Shown in pieces: positions 34,835 to 45,429 of a DNA stretch of 64,000 nt. The notes beneath the pieces are model-generated. The model was not told the DNA's origin. It saw only the letters and a list, made by a program, of their open reading frames with translations, and did not search any database. The DNA is from Hymenopus coronatus (lineage: Eukaryota > Arthropoda > Insecta > Mantodea > Hymenopodidae), in the NCBI GenBank assembly GCA_030762935.1, contig CM060899.1, positions 65,212,501 through 65,276,500 on the forward strand. Direction: 5' to 3'. Every line of letters begins with the position of its first letter. The first letter of the stretch is position 1. Made by a program: the position numbers and the translations under genes.

Positions 34835-35096
34835 ACAAAAAAACCTATACACAGGAAGTTGGTATTTAAGTTCAGTGTCTTCCTAAGACTCGATTTCCAC
34901 GAAAATGTTCAATGCTAGCTCCCCACCCCAAACTACCTTTTATATGGCATAAGTTTTACTTTCTGTAGCACGTTTGTACAATGTATACAGTAGGTAGAGA
35001 GGAAAATGTATTCCAACCAAAAATTCAATACCTAGATTACACCAGAAATACAGGTTTTGGGACTCCCTGAATAAAAAAAACATTTTTGGAAAAAGG

Positions 35097-35136
<40 letters not shown>

Positions 35137-35460
35137 TCTGAACAGCATAACTTAAAAATGAAAAGCTGGTTAATTACTAAACTTGGTATTTAAATTCAGC
35201 ATCTTCCAAGGATGTGACACAAAGATTTTCAAGGGAATCCCCCTGCCTGAAACTACCCTATACAAATGTAGAACATATATTGTGTGTTTTAATGAGATCT
35301 ACATTTCTTATGTAGCAAGCTTTTGTGTATCTCTTACGGTTTACCAGTTATGCAAAATTTCATAAAATTTGTCCAGAATAAATATATCTTCAGAGGCTAT
35401 TCCCAGAAAATCCAATATATACATTTTGTCATGTAAATATCTTTAATATACACTATGGTA
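34835..35460. repeat. Hairpin-ended repeat, scrambled composite (copy 11)
   Basis: A reversed 3' half occupies 34965-35265, interrupted by a (TG)n run at 35097-35135 at the site of the ACACAC box. Short pieces in either orientation flank it: 34850-34960 and 35270-35460 (plus orientation, GTGTGTTTTAATGAGATCTA to ATCTTTAATATACAC). Confidence 0.75.
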
Positions 35461-36129
35461 ATTATTTAGAAGTTGGGCCGCTAACTCTCTCCGCTACGAC
35501 TTACACCAGTTTTGCACTCTTAACGGGACCGGTGTGGTTAGGGGTGGCGAGATTGTTTAAAAAAACTAATGTTGCTACCTGTTTATATACACACACACTA
35601 ACCTAAACGGATTGGAACCTAACCTCGCGCTAAATTTGAAATCCACAGGCTTTGAAATTGTCATCATAAATACAAAGTCAATCAATGGCAGTTTCATTCG
35701 ATTTTAGAGTGGCCGAAGTTCTGCATAATAAAATTCACTGAACAGCTGTATCTGCGTGAAACTTACTTGTCATACATCAGCACAGCGTCTAGCGACATAT
35801 GCCGGTGTTGCATTCCACAACACTGTTTGCCTGCCACCGACAATGAAACTCAGGTTTTAAGCACTTTAGCTTGTAGTATTATTATATATTTACATTGCAA
35901 AACTACTACAAGACTTCTTTATTTATATTCTACTCTTTCTAGGCAGCATACTTCATAAATATTCACAAAAAAGGATCGCTATGCGCACGTAATAAATTAG
36001 CGTTTAACTTAATTACGGAGCTTTTCCGATAAAAAAAAATTGGTGAAAACGTAACAAGTATAAACCAAACTTACAGTCAAACCACAATTTCTTTAATTTC
36101 TAGAGGGGCCCAAGTTCTCTATAATAATC
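35461..36129. other. No feature recognised
   Basis: Includes a less AT-rich block (35480-35640) with ACCTAAACGGATTGGAACCT; no coding signal or repeat family identified. Confidence 0.5.
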
Positions 36130-36458
36130 TACACTATTTTTGTCGCAATTGTAAGAGCCATTTTTGAGAAGATAAAAATTTTGGAAAATTTTTCTATATA
36201 AAAGGTAGTCGGGATGGGAGAATTTTCCTGAAAATCTTTGTTTAGCATTCTTGGAAGATATTGAGTTTACCAAGGAATTTTTGTTTTTGACCTATGTTAC
36301 CCACATACACTCACACAGACATTTTTCTAGAAATACTATTTTTGGATTGAGGGGGTTCTCAAAACATATATTTCCAGTGAAATCTTGGTATGGAATTTGT
36401 TGGTTGCAATACAATACCTTCTCTATACACTATGTACATAGTATGTGTAGAGAAAGCA
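36130..36458 (+). repeat. Hairpin-ended repeat, 3' part (copy 12)
   Basis: Runs from the AGCCATTTTTGAGAA box to the terminal palindrome CTCTATACACTATGTACATA...TGTAGAGAAAGC. The 5' half is missing. Confidence 0.87.
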
Positions 36459-36539
36459 AAAACTGGACTTGTGTTATAAACAGAGCAACTTTTCTTACTA
36501 CATAGAGATATATAATCAAGTCTGCATTGTGTCATTTAA

Positions 36540-37320
36540 AATTCTCTGTGTAAACAGTTTTATCATAATTACCACGTATGGCATCAACAAAAATTCATGT
36601 AAGGATCTGTTTCAAAGGTTGAACATTTTGACACTTCCTTGTGAATACATTTTCATGCTTATGTGTTTCCATATCAAAAATCAAGAATACTTTGCAAAAA
36701 ATGTGAATATACATAACTTAAAATACACAAGACAAAGAATGGACTTATACAAACCTAGTGTCAACTTAACATGTTATCAAAAAGAAGTATAATATGAATG
36801 TATCAAAATATTCAATGCCCTTCCAAATGACTTAGAATACTATCCTCGGGTAAAATAGAAAAATTCAAATCTGCTCTTAAAAACTATTTGTGCAGCAAGG
36901 CCTATTACTCAATACAGGAGTTTATGGAGGAAACGTAATGTCTCACTGTATTGGCATTCTCTGTGATACACATGTCAATGTAATCACTTAAATTATCTTG
37001 TATGCATGTCTGTTACTTGACTCAGTAGGACCTATGACTCACTTCTAACTAATTTAATCATATATATTAGTAAAATAACTGTTTGCTGAGTATCAGTAAT
37101 AAGTAATCGTAGAATATTGCAAGTGTAGTAGAAATTGGAAGAGATATTAAAATTGTAGATGTTGAATTATGTGCGGTAAAAAAAACAAAAACAACCTAGT
37201 TATAATTTGGTGGTGGTGTTAAAAATAGTTGCATGCATCAAAGAATTGGCTATCTGTATGACGTGTTCATTGTCTCCGGGCCTTGCTCGAAGATGGGACA
37301 GTATGAACAAAACAAACAAA
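36540..37320 (+). mobile_element. LINE 3' end (family 2), second copy
   Basis: LFQRLNILTLPCEYIFMLMC, MDLYKPSVNLTCYQKE, IKIFNALPNDLEY and a frame-shifted TQYRSLW end the ORF. The 3' UTR ends GTATGAACAAAACAAACAAA, parallel to 33600-33715. It starts a little further upstream in ORF2 than the other copy. Confidence 0.8.
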
Positions 37321-37479
37321 TAATTAATGTAATATCAATAGATTAATAAATTACTTTTGAAAACGTAGGTAATATATACAGAAAGTTATGTTCCACAGAT
37401 TTATATTTGGAGTTGTATTACTTATAACTAAACTAATTTGAAATCCTACATAACACATATCAGTAAAAAATTAACAATG

Positions 37480-37612
37480 AAACAAGCTAGTTATATTATG
37501 GATAAAGAAACTGTTAAGCAGATCTACTATGCTTTCATTTATTCACACATAAAATTTGGGATTACACTTTGAGGAATATCACAGAAACAGACATTAAAAA
37601 GGTATTCATTTT

Positions 37613-37646
<34 letters not shown>

Positions 37647-37850
37647 AGAATAATAAAGTGGATAAACAGCATTCATGTAGATTCGTTTTATAAAAAATAT
37701 AAGATTTTAACTGTCCCCTGCATGTGTATGTATGGAAGCATATAAAATATTGTATTAAAAAAAGAGAAGTCAAAAAATAATAATATATTAATAAGTATCA
37801 CTTAAGAAACAATAACCAGTGCTATTGATTTTTTTTTTTTTGAAGAGGTT
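37480..37850 (+). mobile_element. LINE RT C-terminal fragment with an internal poly-A run
   Basis: MDKETVKQIYYAFIYSHIKF, GITL and KQTLKRYSFCKK correspond to the conserved S-L.YGI..WG region after the RT palm; after a 30-base A-run (37616-37645) the coding continues as ILTVPCMCVWKHIKYCIKK. The A-run expanded from a lysine-codon stretch. Confidence 0.7.
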
Positions 37851-37858
37851 TAAGGTAT

Positions 37859-37896
<38 letters not shown>
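37859..37896 (+). repeat. Poly-T run
   Basis: About 37 T residues, following a shorter T-run at 37830-37841. It could be a reversed retroposon poly-A tail, but no body was recognised next to it. Confidence 0.9.
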
Positions 37897-37900
<4 letters not shown>

Positions 37901-38232
37901 GTTTATATTTTTAATAATACTCTTAGGGGTACCTTAAGCAATCAAGATGTAAGAAGTGTGGAAAAACAACTATTTAATAAGTTACTTAAAGAAATAAAAA
38001 TCATTAAAGATAAAAGGGAATATTAAAATTTGTAAAAAAAAATTCTTATTAGGAAATGCAGTATATAGTCTAAATGAATATAATTTACACTAGGTAAATT
38101 AAGGTGTAAATTATATGTGTGTGTGTGCGTGCGTACGTGCGTGCATCTGTCCCCCTTTTAAAGAAAGAATAAAATGAGTTAAAGTTTAAATGAAAGTAAT
38201 ATAATGAATTAGCAGATGTGGGCATAGTTTTA

Positions 38233-38350
38233 TTCTTTCTCTATGTTTACATTATATTCTATTCCACCTAAAAGTCCAATATCAAGATTTCACCTGAAAT
38301 ACATGTTTTGAGGCACACTGAACTCCAAATAATTATTTTTAATGAAGATT
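38233..38350 (-). repeat. Hairpin-ended repeat, end fragment (copy 13)
   Basis: Reversed terminal 115 bp (CTTTCTCTATGTTTACATTA to the fragment containing CCTGAAATACATGTTTTGAG). A (TG)n(GA)n microsatellite follows at 38351-38398, where the ACACAC box of the family would be. Confidence 0.75.
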
Positions 38351-38398
38351 TGTGTGTGTGTGAGAGAGAGAGAGGGGGGGAGAGAAAGAGAGAGAGAT
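38351..38398 (+). repeat. (TG)n(AG)n microsatellite
   Basis: TGTGTGTGTG followed by AGAGAG and a G-rich interruption, at the ACACAC box position of hairpin repeat copy 13. Confidence 0.9.
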
Positions 38399-38854
38399 AC
38401 TTGGTGCTCACGGGGAATTGAGAGCTAGGTGGAGGAAGAGAGAAGTCGCTCTTCGGTGTTGGCAACCATAGAAACTTTTTTTTTTTTTTTTGAGGCCCCC
38501 AGCCATTATGCTGAATATGTTACCTAATTTGCCATGATCTAGCTGAATTATGAAAGGAAATATGCTTGTGATATTTGCTTGGCAAAATATACATCTTATT
38601 ATGAAAAGCATCCATAGGTGATCCAGATTTGAAAATGTCAAAAATATTAACATGTCTAGATTTTAAATCTGCTAAGGTTTTAACTTCTCAGCATTATTGG
38701 GCTTTTAGCTTCACAAATCCCTGAGCTACACTCTTATCAGCATACTACAATTGTGGCCATTGGTCGCAACTGCTTCATCAAGTTAAAAATCATTCCTCGG
38801 CTATGTTTTGTGGCTTAGGGCCCTAAAAGTTTACGACAGACCAGTAAATAACTA

Positions 38855-40411
38855 TGAAGGCAGATCAAAAAGTAACACACACATTTTTTACAAAAATGTT
38901 AAATAGTTAAAAAAAAACACCTTTTACCTACTTTTCGAAATAGTCACCAACTTTCTCAAAACAATTGTCCCATCCTAAATGTAAATGGCGTGTTATTTAT
39001 GGATGCTCTTTAACTACTGTGGTTCTCAGCGTCCCATTCTAAATTGGGTGTGAAAACCGCTTAATTTTGCTTAGAGGCCTCTGTCAGGCTTGAGGTTCCT
39101 TTATGTACCGTAAATCTACTACACGGGACCAATGGCTTTACTTCTCTTTGGAAGGAAGTCATGCTAAGGAGTTTTACACCCGAAAAAATCCATCGTCCTC
39201 CACTGGGTTTGAACCTGCGACCTGGGTATATGAAGTTAGCATGTCCCATCGTGATACCAGTTTCAATATGCTTGTTCATGGAAGTCTGTTTCCCTGGAGT
39301 ATAGCTACCTGCGAACTGTTGATTTCACTTCTACATCTGTTGGAAAGTGTTGGTTGGCCAAAAATTTCTTAAATGGGATCAAACAGGTGAAAGTCAAACG
39401 GTGCAAGGTTTTGGACTGTATGGTGGATGTTGGAGCACCTCCCAACCAAATTTGGGGATTATCTGACGAACAGCAGCAGCAACACAGGGGGGCAAGGATT
39501 GTCGTGAAGTTTGACATCATCAGCGTTAATGTTGTGGCATTTGTCAAAGAGGGCATGATGCAACTTCATCAGAGTTTTAATGTAGGCTGCAGCATTCATA
39601 GTGATTCCATGTTCAGCGAAGTCCACCAACAAAACACCATGTATATCCCAGAACATTGCCACAAGCACTTTCCTAGCAGATTGAGTCACTTTGAATATTT
39701 TCTTTACTGGGGAACCAGCACGTTTCCACTCCATACTTGCCTGCTTTGTTTCATGCGTGTAGTGGTATGCCCATGACTCATCACCAGTGACGGTTCCTTT
39801 CAGAAAGTGATGCTCTACGTCGTTAAGTGATCCAAGCTTGTCTAGGCTGACCCTTATGGTTGTCTGTCAGGTTCTTAGGCACCAGCAAGCACTAACTTGA
39901 CAAAATTTCAATGTGTTATGAACACTATGGTACACTACCATAGAACATGTTGAACTGTTGCTATTAGGTTCGCAGTTGCACATGACGGTCATTCAAAATT
40001 GCTGCCCCAATGTCTGTGACATTCTGTGGGGTTGTTACCAGCCTACTGGAGCGTGGCAAGTCTCTAAGGTTCACATGGCCCTCTTGGAAGAATGTACACC
40101 CCTGGAGACATTACTACGGCCCATACAATCATCCCCATACACACCATGCATGTCCCTCTGAATTTCAGTCGGTTTATGTCTTTGGCTCTCAAATGGAACC
40201 ACACACCTCTCTGCTCTTCACACGTGGATGACAGTACCATGCATACCATCTTTGTTGCATAGTTCACATTTCTCTTGCTAGAGCTGCACATGAAGCAAAA
40301 AATACCCTCTGTAGTGAAAACTTCAGACTATATCTATGTGAAATTGCAATACTCCAGTTACAATACCAAGGCAGAAAAAATTATTGTGTGTTACTTTTCG
40401 ATCTGCCATCA
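38855..40411 (-). mobile_element. Mariner-like element, full span, interrupted by a SINE
   Basis: Inverted ends TGAAGGCAGATCAAAAAGTA and TGATGGCAGATCGAAAAGTA lie next to TA on both sides. Minus-strand pieces read KGTVTGDES, METKQ-like THETKQA, MEWKRAGSPVKKIFKVTQSA, MFWDIHGVLLVDFAEHGITM, NAAAYIKTLMKLH and HLGWDNCFEKVGDYFEK at the end. An insertion of about 275 bp (38996-39272) splits the C-terminal coding part. Confidence 0.88.
38996..39272 (-). mobile_element. tRNA-derived SINE inside the mariner at 38855-40411
   Basis: On the minus strand a tRNA-like head shows an A-box-like stretch near 39260 and a B box (GGTCGCAGGTTCAAACCC) near 39215. The tail CACCCAATTTAGAATGGGAC at about 39050-39030 is shared, as a related sequence, with 30560-30610. 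Its position between mariner codons shows it inserted after the mariner. Confidence 0.75.
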
Positions 40412-40507
40412 TACAATGGCTATGGTAGAATAACCGAAATACCAAATCCAATTCACATAAGGAAGTAAGAGGCTTGGATTTTCTGGGAATTGAATTTAGT
40501 ACTCGAA

Positions 40508-41374
40508 TAAAAAAAATCTGATGTGTTCCATTCACATGACTTTCTCTACATCTCTGCAACAAATTATTGTTAAAAAGCTTATGCTTCTATTTACTTCATG
40601 CTAATCGAGAAAAGAATAGCAGAAACAGTCTTATTACTTGCTTCCTTGTAAGTAGAAGCGAAATAAGGGAGTACCATAGGTTAAAGTGACAGTCAAAAGC
40701 TGGTTGCTATGTGACTGAAGTTTCTTTATTTGTATGGACAGGAGTTGACAAATTCCTGTATGAGAAAATTAAGTTTCTCAAAGCTGAAACCAAAAACAAG
40801 GAATATCTCAAAAACGATCAACTCCACACAAAAAATGTATACAACATAAATTGTGTGTTTTAATGTGCTCTACATTTTTTGTGTGGTAAGTTTTTGTCCA
40901 TTTCTTATGGTTTAGCAGTTACACAAAATTCCATAAAATTGATCCTGAATAAAGTAGTCTTCAGAGGCTATTCCCAGAAAATTCAAGATATACATTTTAT
41001 TTGTCAGGTAAATATCTTTAATATGTGATATTTTAATAAAAATCGTTATACCATTTTTTAGAAAATCAGAATTTTCGAAAAAAGTTCCACATAAAGGGTA
41101 GTTTGGGGTGGGGGGGATTTTCTTGAAAATCTTGTGTTGCATCCCTGAAATATCTTAACTTAAATACCAAGTTTGGTATTTTACCAACTTTTCATTTTTG
41201 AGTTATCTTGTTCACAGACACACATACACACACATGGACCTTTTTCTGAAAATACTTTTTTTGGATATAGGGGACCCTAAAACACATATTTCTGGTGAAA
41301 TCTCGGTATAAAATTTTTGGTGGAGTGCAATACGTTCTCTATACACTATGTACATAGTACATGTAGAGAAAGTA
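40508..41374 (+). repeat. Hairpin-ended repeat (copy 14), full length, upstream of CutC
   Basis: This is the clearest full copy, about 865 bp: AAAATCTGATGTGTTCCATT and ACATGACTTTCTCTACATCT at the left, and at 41334-41373 a palindrome with arms TTCTCTATACACTATGTA and TACATAGTACATGTAGAGAA. It ends 65 bp before the CutC acceptor and could hold promoter or leader sequence for that gene, which is inference. Confidence 0.92.
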
Positions 41375-41439
41375 ATTAATATTAATACTTTTATTAGCTT
41401 TGAATGTAACGAAAATATTGTGGTTTTTTGTTGCACCAG

Positions 41440-42186
41440 GTTCAGGCAATGGAGGTTTGTGTTGATAGCATTGAGTCTGCCATCAATGCAACAAGTGGAG
41501 GAGCAACTCGTTTGGAACTATGTGCAGCTCTAAGCGAAGGAGGTCTTACCCCCACCCCAGGGATGTTGACGGCCGTCAAATCTGTGGTGGAGATTCCTGT
41601 GTTTGTGATGTTACGTCCAAGGTGCGGAGATTTTGTTTATTCCCAATATGAAGTAGAAGCAATGAAAACAGATGCCTCCATACTGAGAGAACATGGTGCA
41701 GATGGTTTTGTATTTGGTGCTTTAACGCCTTGCGGCCAGGTAGACAGAATTATATGTACCCACATTTTGAGGTCAGTGTCTCCTCTTCCAGCAACGTTCC
41801 ATAGAGCATTTGATGTGTGCCGTGATGTGCACAAGGCTTTGAGTGAAATAATTGATCTCGGCTTTTCCCGCATCCTAACCAGTGGTCAGGAATCAACGGC
41901 TGAGAAAGGAATACCCTTGATTCGTGAGCTTGTAATAAGTGCTGGAAATAAAATTACTATCGTACCAGGTGCTGGAATTACAAAAGATAATTTGGAAAAT
42001 ATATTAAGTCAGACGGGTGCAGTCGAGTTCCATGCTTCTGCCAAAGTCTTGAAAAAGCCACTTATTTCGCCAAACAAATGCCAGATGGGATATAATGAAG
42101 AAAATGTGTATGTTGCTTCAGCAGAAACTGTCCGGGAAATGGTGCGCATAGCTGGAGAAATGGGCGACGGTGAGAGCATTCCATAA
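41440..42186 (+). CDS. cutC (CUTC): CutC family copper homeostasis protein homologue
   Basis: CutC proteins are TIM-barrel proteins linked to copper handling; human CUTC binds Cu(I), and the exact biochemical role remains unsettled. The likely start is 41449 (MEVCVDSIESAINATSGG), giving 246 residues, close to bacterial CutC and a little shorter than human CUTC. Family landmarks are visible in order: EVCVDS at the N terminus, GGATRLELC, LSEGGLTPTPG, VFVMLRPRCGDFVYS, HGADGFVFGALTPCG, TFHRAFDVC, ILTSGQEST, IVPGAGITKDN and EFHASAK. The coding region has no intron. A pyrimidine-rich stretch ending CACCAG (41434-41439) looks like a splice acceptor, so a 5' leader exon probably lies upstream. No AATAAA was seen in the 400 bp after the stop. 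A hairpin-ended repeat ends 65 bp before the acceptor. The frame is fully open, so this is likely a working gene, though a retrocopy is not excluded. Confidence 0.93.
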   Translation, partial: VQAMEVCVDSIESAINATSGGATRLELCAALSEGGLTPTPGMLTAVKSVVEIPVFVMLRPRCGDFVYSQYEVEAMKTDASILREHGADGFVFGALTPCGQVDRIICTHILRSVSPLPATFHRAFDVCRDVHKALSEIIDLGFSRILTSGQESTAEKGIPLIRELVISAGNKITIVPGAGITKDNLENILSQTGAVEFHASAKVLKKPLISPNKCQMGYNEENVYVASAETVREMVRIAGEMGDGESIP

Positions 42187-42555
42187 AGAACGAAAAGTAA
42201 CACTAATCATGCTGTTCCAGATAGTCCATCACTTTTTTTATGGTTAAAACAAGCTAGAAATACTTAAGTACTCATGTAGCAATAATAATGAAGCTTTTCA
42301 AATATAGCACAAATCTTGTTTTCCTATAGCAAATGAAGTAGCTAACAGAGTCTGTTTTCTGGGACTTGTTGACAAAGACTACTAAGTATGTTGGTAATGT
42401 TCCATGTCCACTTAATATTTAGATAGCTTTAAGAGACATGAAAATGAATGTAACCCAGGCACCATCTCTTTTTAAGACGGTTTCTTATGTAGTAAATTCA
42501 CTGTGATTATGTCAACAAAGTAGACCTCCAGTTTGTTAACTTCATAGTTTGCATA
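42187..42555 (+). other. Probable CutC 3' UTR and flank
   Basis: Follows the CutC stop codon directly. It holds no recognisable transposon until the Penelope fragment at 42560. No AATAAA was found, so the 3' end could not be placed. Confidence 0.35.
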
Positions 42556-42559
42556 ATTG

Positions 42560-43005
42560 CAAAATAGCTATTTTTTTTTGAGTTGGGTTTGTAACACTTA
42601 AGTATCACTTACGCATAATTTTTCCAGACCGGTTTCGATGCCATCTGGGCATCATTGTCGATAGTTTCCAACTGAATTTCCACAGGGGTTCTATGTTGAG
42701 GTATGACGGTCCCTGGTGGCTGAGTGACAAACTTCCACAATATATTTTGTGGCGGCAATTCAAAGTTGAAAACATGGTGTTGGTTTTTATTGATATGGAT
42801 TTTTCCCCAGACGTCGAGCTCTGCTGCATTTCTGGCGGGTTTTACAAGGTGTATGTTAGGTATTATTTCATGGTTAGTAGACCAAAAGTGGTGTGCAACG
42901 GCTGATTTGTCAGTTTGTTTGTATTTTACTGCTCTCATGTGTTCTTTAAGTCTTCTTTCAAGGTGTCTTTTTGTTTTACGAATGTAAAATTTGTTGCAAT
43001 CTGCA
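42560..43005 (-). mobile_element. Penelope-like fragment, left arm of an inverted pair
   Basis: The minus strand reads CNKFYIRKTKRHLERRLKEH, VAHHFWSTNHEIIPNIHL, LDVWGKIHINKNQHHVFNFE and ETIDNDAQMASKPVWKN before the tail at 42560-42610. YIG is mutated to YIR. It abuts an inverted copy of its own 3' end. Confidence 0.85.
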
Positions 43006-43215
43006 GCCATCAGGGACCATCACACCTCAACATAGAGCACCCTGTGAAAATTCAGTTGGAAACCATCGACAATGATGCCCACATGGCATCGAAACCAGTC
43101 TGGAAAAATTATGCTTAAGTGATACTTAAGTGTTACAAACCCAACTAAAAAATATTCTATGCATACGTATCACTGTTCCAAAACATCCTTTCATTAAAAT
43201 TGTTCTTAAGCTATG
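43006..43215 (+). mobile_element. Penelope-like 3' end, right arm of the inverted pair
   Basis: It reads HQGPSHLNIEHPVKIQ and ETIDNDAHMASKPVWKN, then a tail (GTGTTACAAACCCAACT...) matching 3463-3540 and the reverse complement of 42560-42610. The two arms meet at about 43005, giving a tail-out inverted arrangement of about 200 bp on each side. Confidence 0.8.
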
Positions 43216-43270
43216 TTTTTGTTTCTTCTTACAATGAACTTAACTGTACGCATCATTAAACTGAAAATTA

Positions 43271-44848
43271 AAGGCTGGTTCACAACAACCAGCAATGGTA
43301 ACCGAACAAGAACAGGAGTACATGTATTTCAATAGAAGCGAGAAACCTTCCCGAGCCCTGGGAACAAGAGGCAAGACTTGCCCGAGTTAAAGTTTCATGC
43401 TGCCATTCTTAGGCACGGCATATCTAATCCATGGGTGAAGTGAATAAAAGAAGGAAATGCCTGCTACTAAATACTAGGTAGTTTTAAAACTTGCTAAAAA
43501 TGAGGTGAACAATCTTTTACTAAAAACAGGAGGTAAATGCTAAGCTACCCAGAAAAAAAAATACTAAGCCCTAGTATTTGCTTGCCATAGCAGCTACTAA
43601 TTTCCCTCCCAAATTATGCTGAGTCAGCAAGTTCCTCCTCTTCCCCTCTTTAAAATTGCTCACAAATGTATAGTAACATGTAGGTTTTAAAATATAATCC
43701 ATATTTTACTTTTGTTTTACAAATAAATTACACCTTCTCCGTATTAAAATAGACCATTGTCGTTACATTCCACAAAATTAGTGTAACAATGTCACCTATA
43801 GTTATGTTAACACTAAACCTGAAAATGACATCAGTAGGAACCTCAAACAAGATCCTGGAGTATGCTGGCTGACGAGTACTCGAACGGAATTGGAAAGAAA
43901 ATGGATGCTGGCCAGTTTAAGAAACTATTAAATAACATGAAATTGATCCTAAAGAAAAAAAAAGATATACAGGCTACTGGGAACAAAGCAATTAAATTAA
44001 AGCCATGGGAAAAGCAGATGTTGAAAATTCTTGATAAGGCCGTAAAAAACCAGTTTTCCACAAAATACCATTTGCTCAGGGTACATGTTCCTGTTGCGAA
44101 CTTGCATAAACATGACCACAGCAGATACTAAGAAAAAAGCTAGCATGCCTGATGGAAGACGAGAAAAAATTAGATTTTACTACACTGTTTAGTATTATCT
44201 AAGGTTTATTCACTAGTTATGCCTAGTAAATGCTAGTTCCCGGAAAAATCTTAGGTTTTACTAAACTTAGCATATACTTAAGTTTTTATTCACACCAAAC
44301 TTAAGTAAATGCTTAAACATTGGGTAGTACAAGCAAATACTTCTTTTTATTCACTTCACCCCATATTGTGCATATCAGACCCTTGTTCTTCTTTGCTTTA
44401 AGGACTCTTCATAATAGCAATTATTCCACGCAGATGCGACATAAAACGGCTGGTAGATCTTTCTCTAATTGCAATCACAAGCTAGGAAAATCAAACCAGA
44501 AGGAATTCTAGCAAAAGAGCTTTATTTATATTTGAAATTTTTTGAGCATCGGTTGTTTATCAAAAGCAAACAGATTTGGCTGATTAAGAAGTTCTAAGGA
44601 ATTGGAAATAGCAGTGGCTTGTCTTTAGAAAAATCTCTTAAAATTTAAGGTTACGTAATCAGTATTATGTTGCGTGAATTCATAGATGATATTGGCTAAG
44701 CTGGAGAGCACATGAAAAAATTTAATTTGTCAATAAGAAATGAATGCATTCTCGTTCTAGTTACCGGGTATTGTAAATCAAAGTGTTACGTGCTTCCCAT
44801 TCTTGGTCTCATTCTGCTTACTGTCATCAGTGTGTTGTGAACCAGCCC
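43271..44848. mobile_element. Candidate PIF/Harbinger-like DNA element
   Basis: Inverted ends (AGGCTGGTTCACAACA at left, GGGCTGGTTCACAACA reversed at right) are flanked by TTA on both sides, as expected for PIF/Harbinger insertions. It encloses a SANT/Myb-like ORF fragment (43862-44131) but no recognisable DDE transposase. The class assignment is inference. Confidence 0.55.
43862..44131 (+). CDS. Transposon-borne SANT/Myb-like ORF fragment
   Basis: An 89-residue frame reads GKKMDAGQFKKLLNNMKLIL, KKKKDIQATGNKAIKLKPWE and KQMLKILDKAVKNQFSTKYH. The lysine-rich helix followed by TGNKxIKLxPWEKxxLKxL is a pattern I associate with Myb/SANT-type accessory proteins of insect DNA transposons such as Harbinger-like elements, which bind transposon ends. 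The N-terminal tryptophans of a full SANT repeat are not visible, so it is truncated. It sits centrally in the element at 43271-44848. Confidence 0.45.
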   Translation: MLADEYSNGIGKKMDAGQFKKLLNNMKLILKKKKDIQATGNKAIKLKPWEKQMLKILDKAVKNQFSTKYHLLRVHVPVANLHKHDHSRY

Positions 44849-45264
44849 TTAGGCAAGCACTAAACCTCGCTCTTACCTCTTTTACACTGCAATTTCTGGT
44901 ATCATACATGATATTTATAACCAATTCATATACACAACCTAACCTAAACCTATGAGTAAATCTTGAAACCAGAGGAACCTGTTGTTTCACTGCAGCTTGC
45001 TACAGTCTGATGGCATTGGCTCACCTAATGCTTGTTTCTTTTAAGAGGCATGAGTTAAAATACTACTTTCAATCATAATGTTTTGCTTAAACCTTTTGCC
45101 AGTATTAAAATGCAGTAGAAGTGATATGGATCTTTGTAGACGTCTTGTGCATATGTGGATTTAATGTTTATGTAACCTTAATTATTTTAATTTTTCTCAT
45201 TTAAGATAGATTTAAATTCAATAAGAGATCAAGGATTACTTTTAAAGGTTTCTTCTTGAACGAT

Positions 45265-45413
45265 ACACCATGAAAGACATACAAACAGACATTTTTCTAA
45301 AAATGCTTTTTTTTTTTGGATTGAGGGGGTCTCAAAAGGTGTATTTCTGGTGGTTGCAATACAATAACTTATCTACACTATGTACACACTACATGTAGAG
45401 AAAGTAAAAATTG
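45265..45413 (+). repeat. Hairpin-ended repeat, 3' fragment (copy 15)
   Basis: The last about 150 bp of the family, ending ACACTACATGTAGAGAAAGT. One internal block (the TCTTGGTATCAAATTTTT box) is deleted. Confidence 0.85.
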
Positions 45414-45429
45414 CTCAGAATAGTCAGCA

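Noticed and set aside
39103..39372. Plus-strand 89-residue ORF
   Set aside because: Spans the SINE and antisense mariner sequence; no coding character of its own.
40508..41374. Helitron
   Set aside because: Left TC after an A-run and a right-end hairpin fit loosely, but the right end is AAAGTAA rather than CTRR and no Rep/helicase relative is visible.
32203..42186. A fused gene joining the 32203 ORF to CutC
   Set aside because: The phases are compatible, but the fusion would add a membrane segment to a soluble TIM barrel, and 9 kb of transposons lie between; no other evidence.
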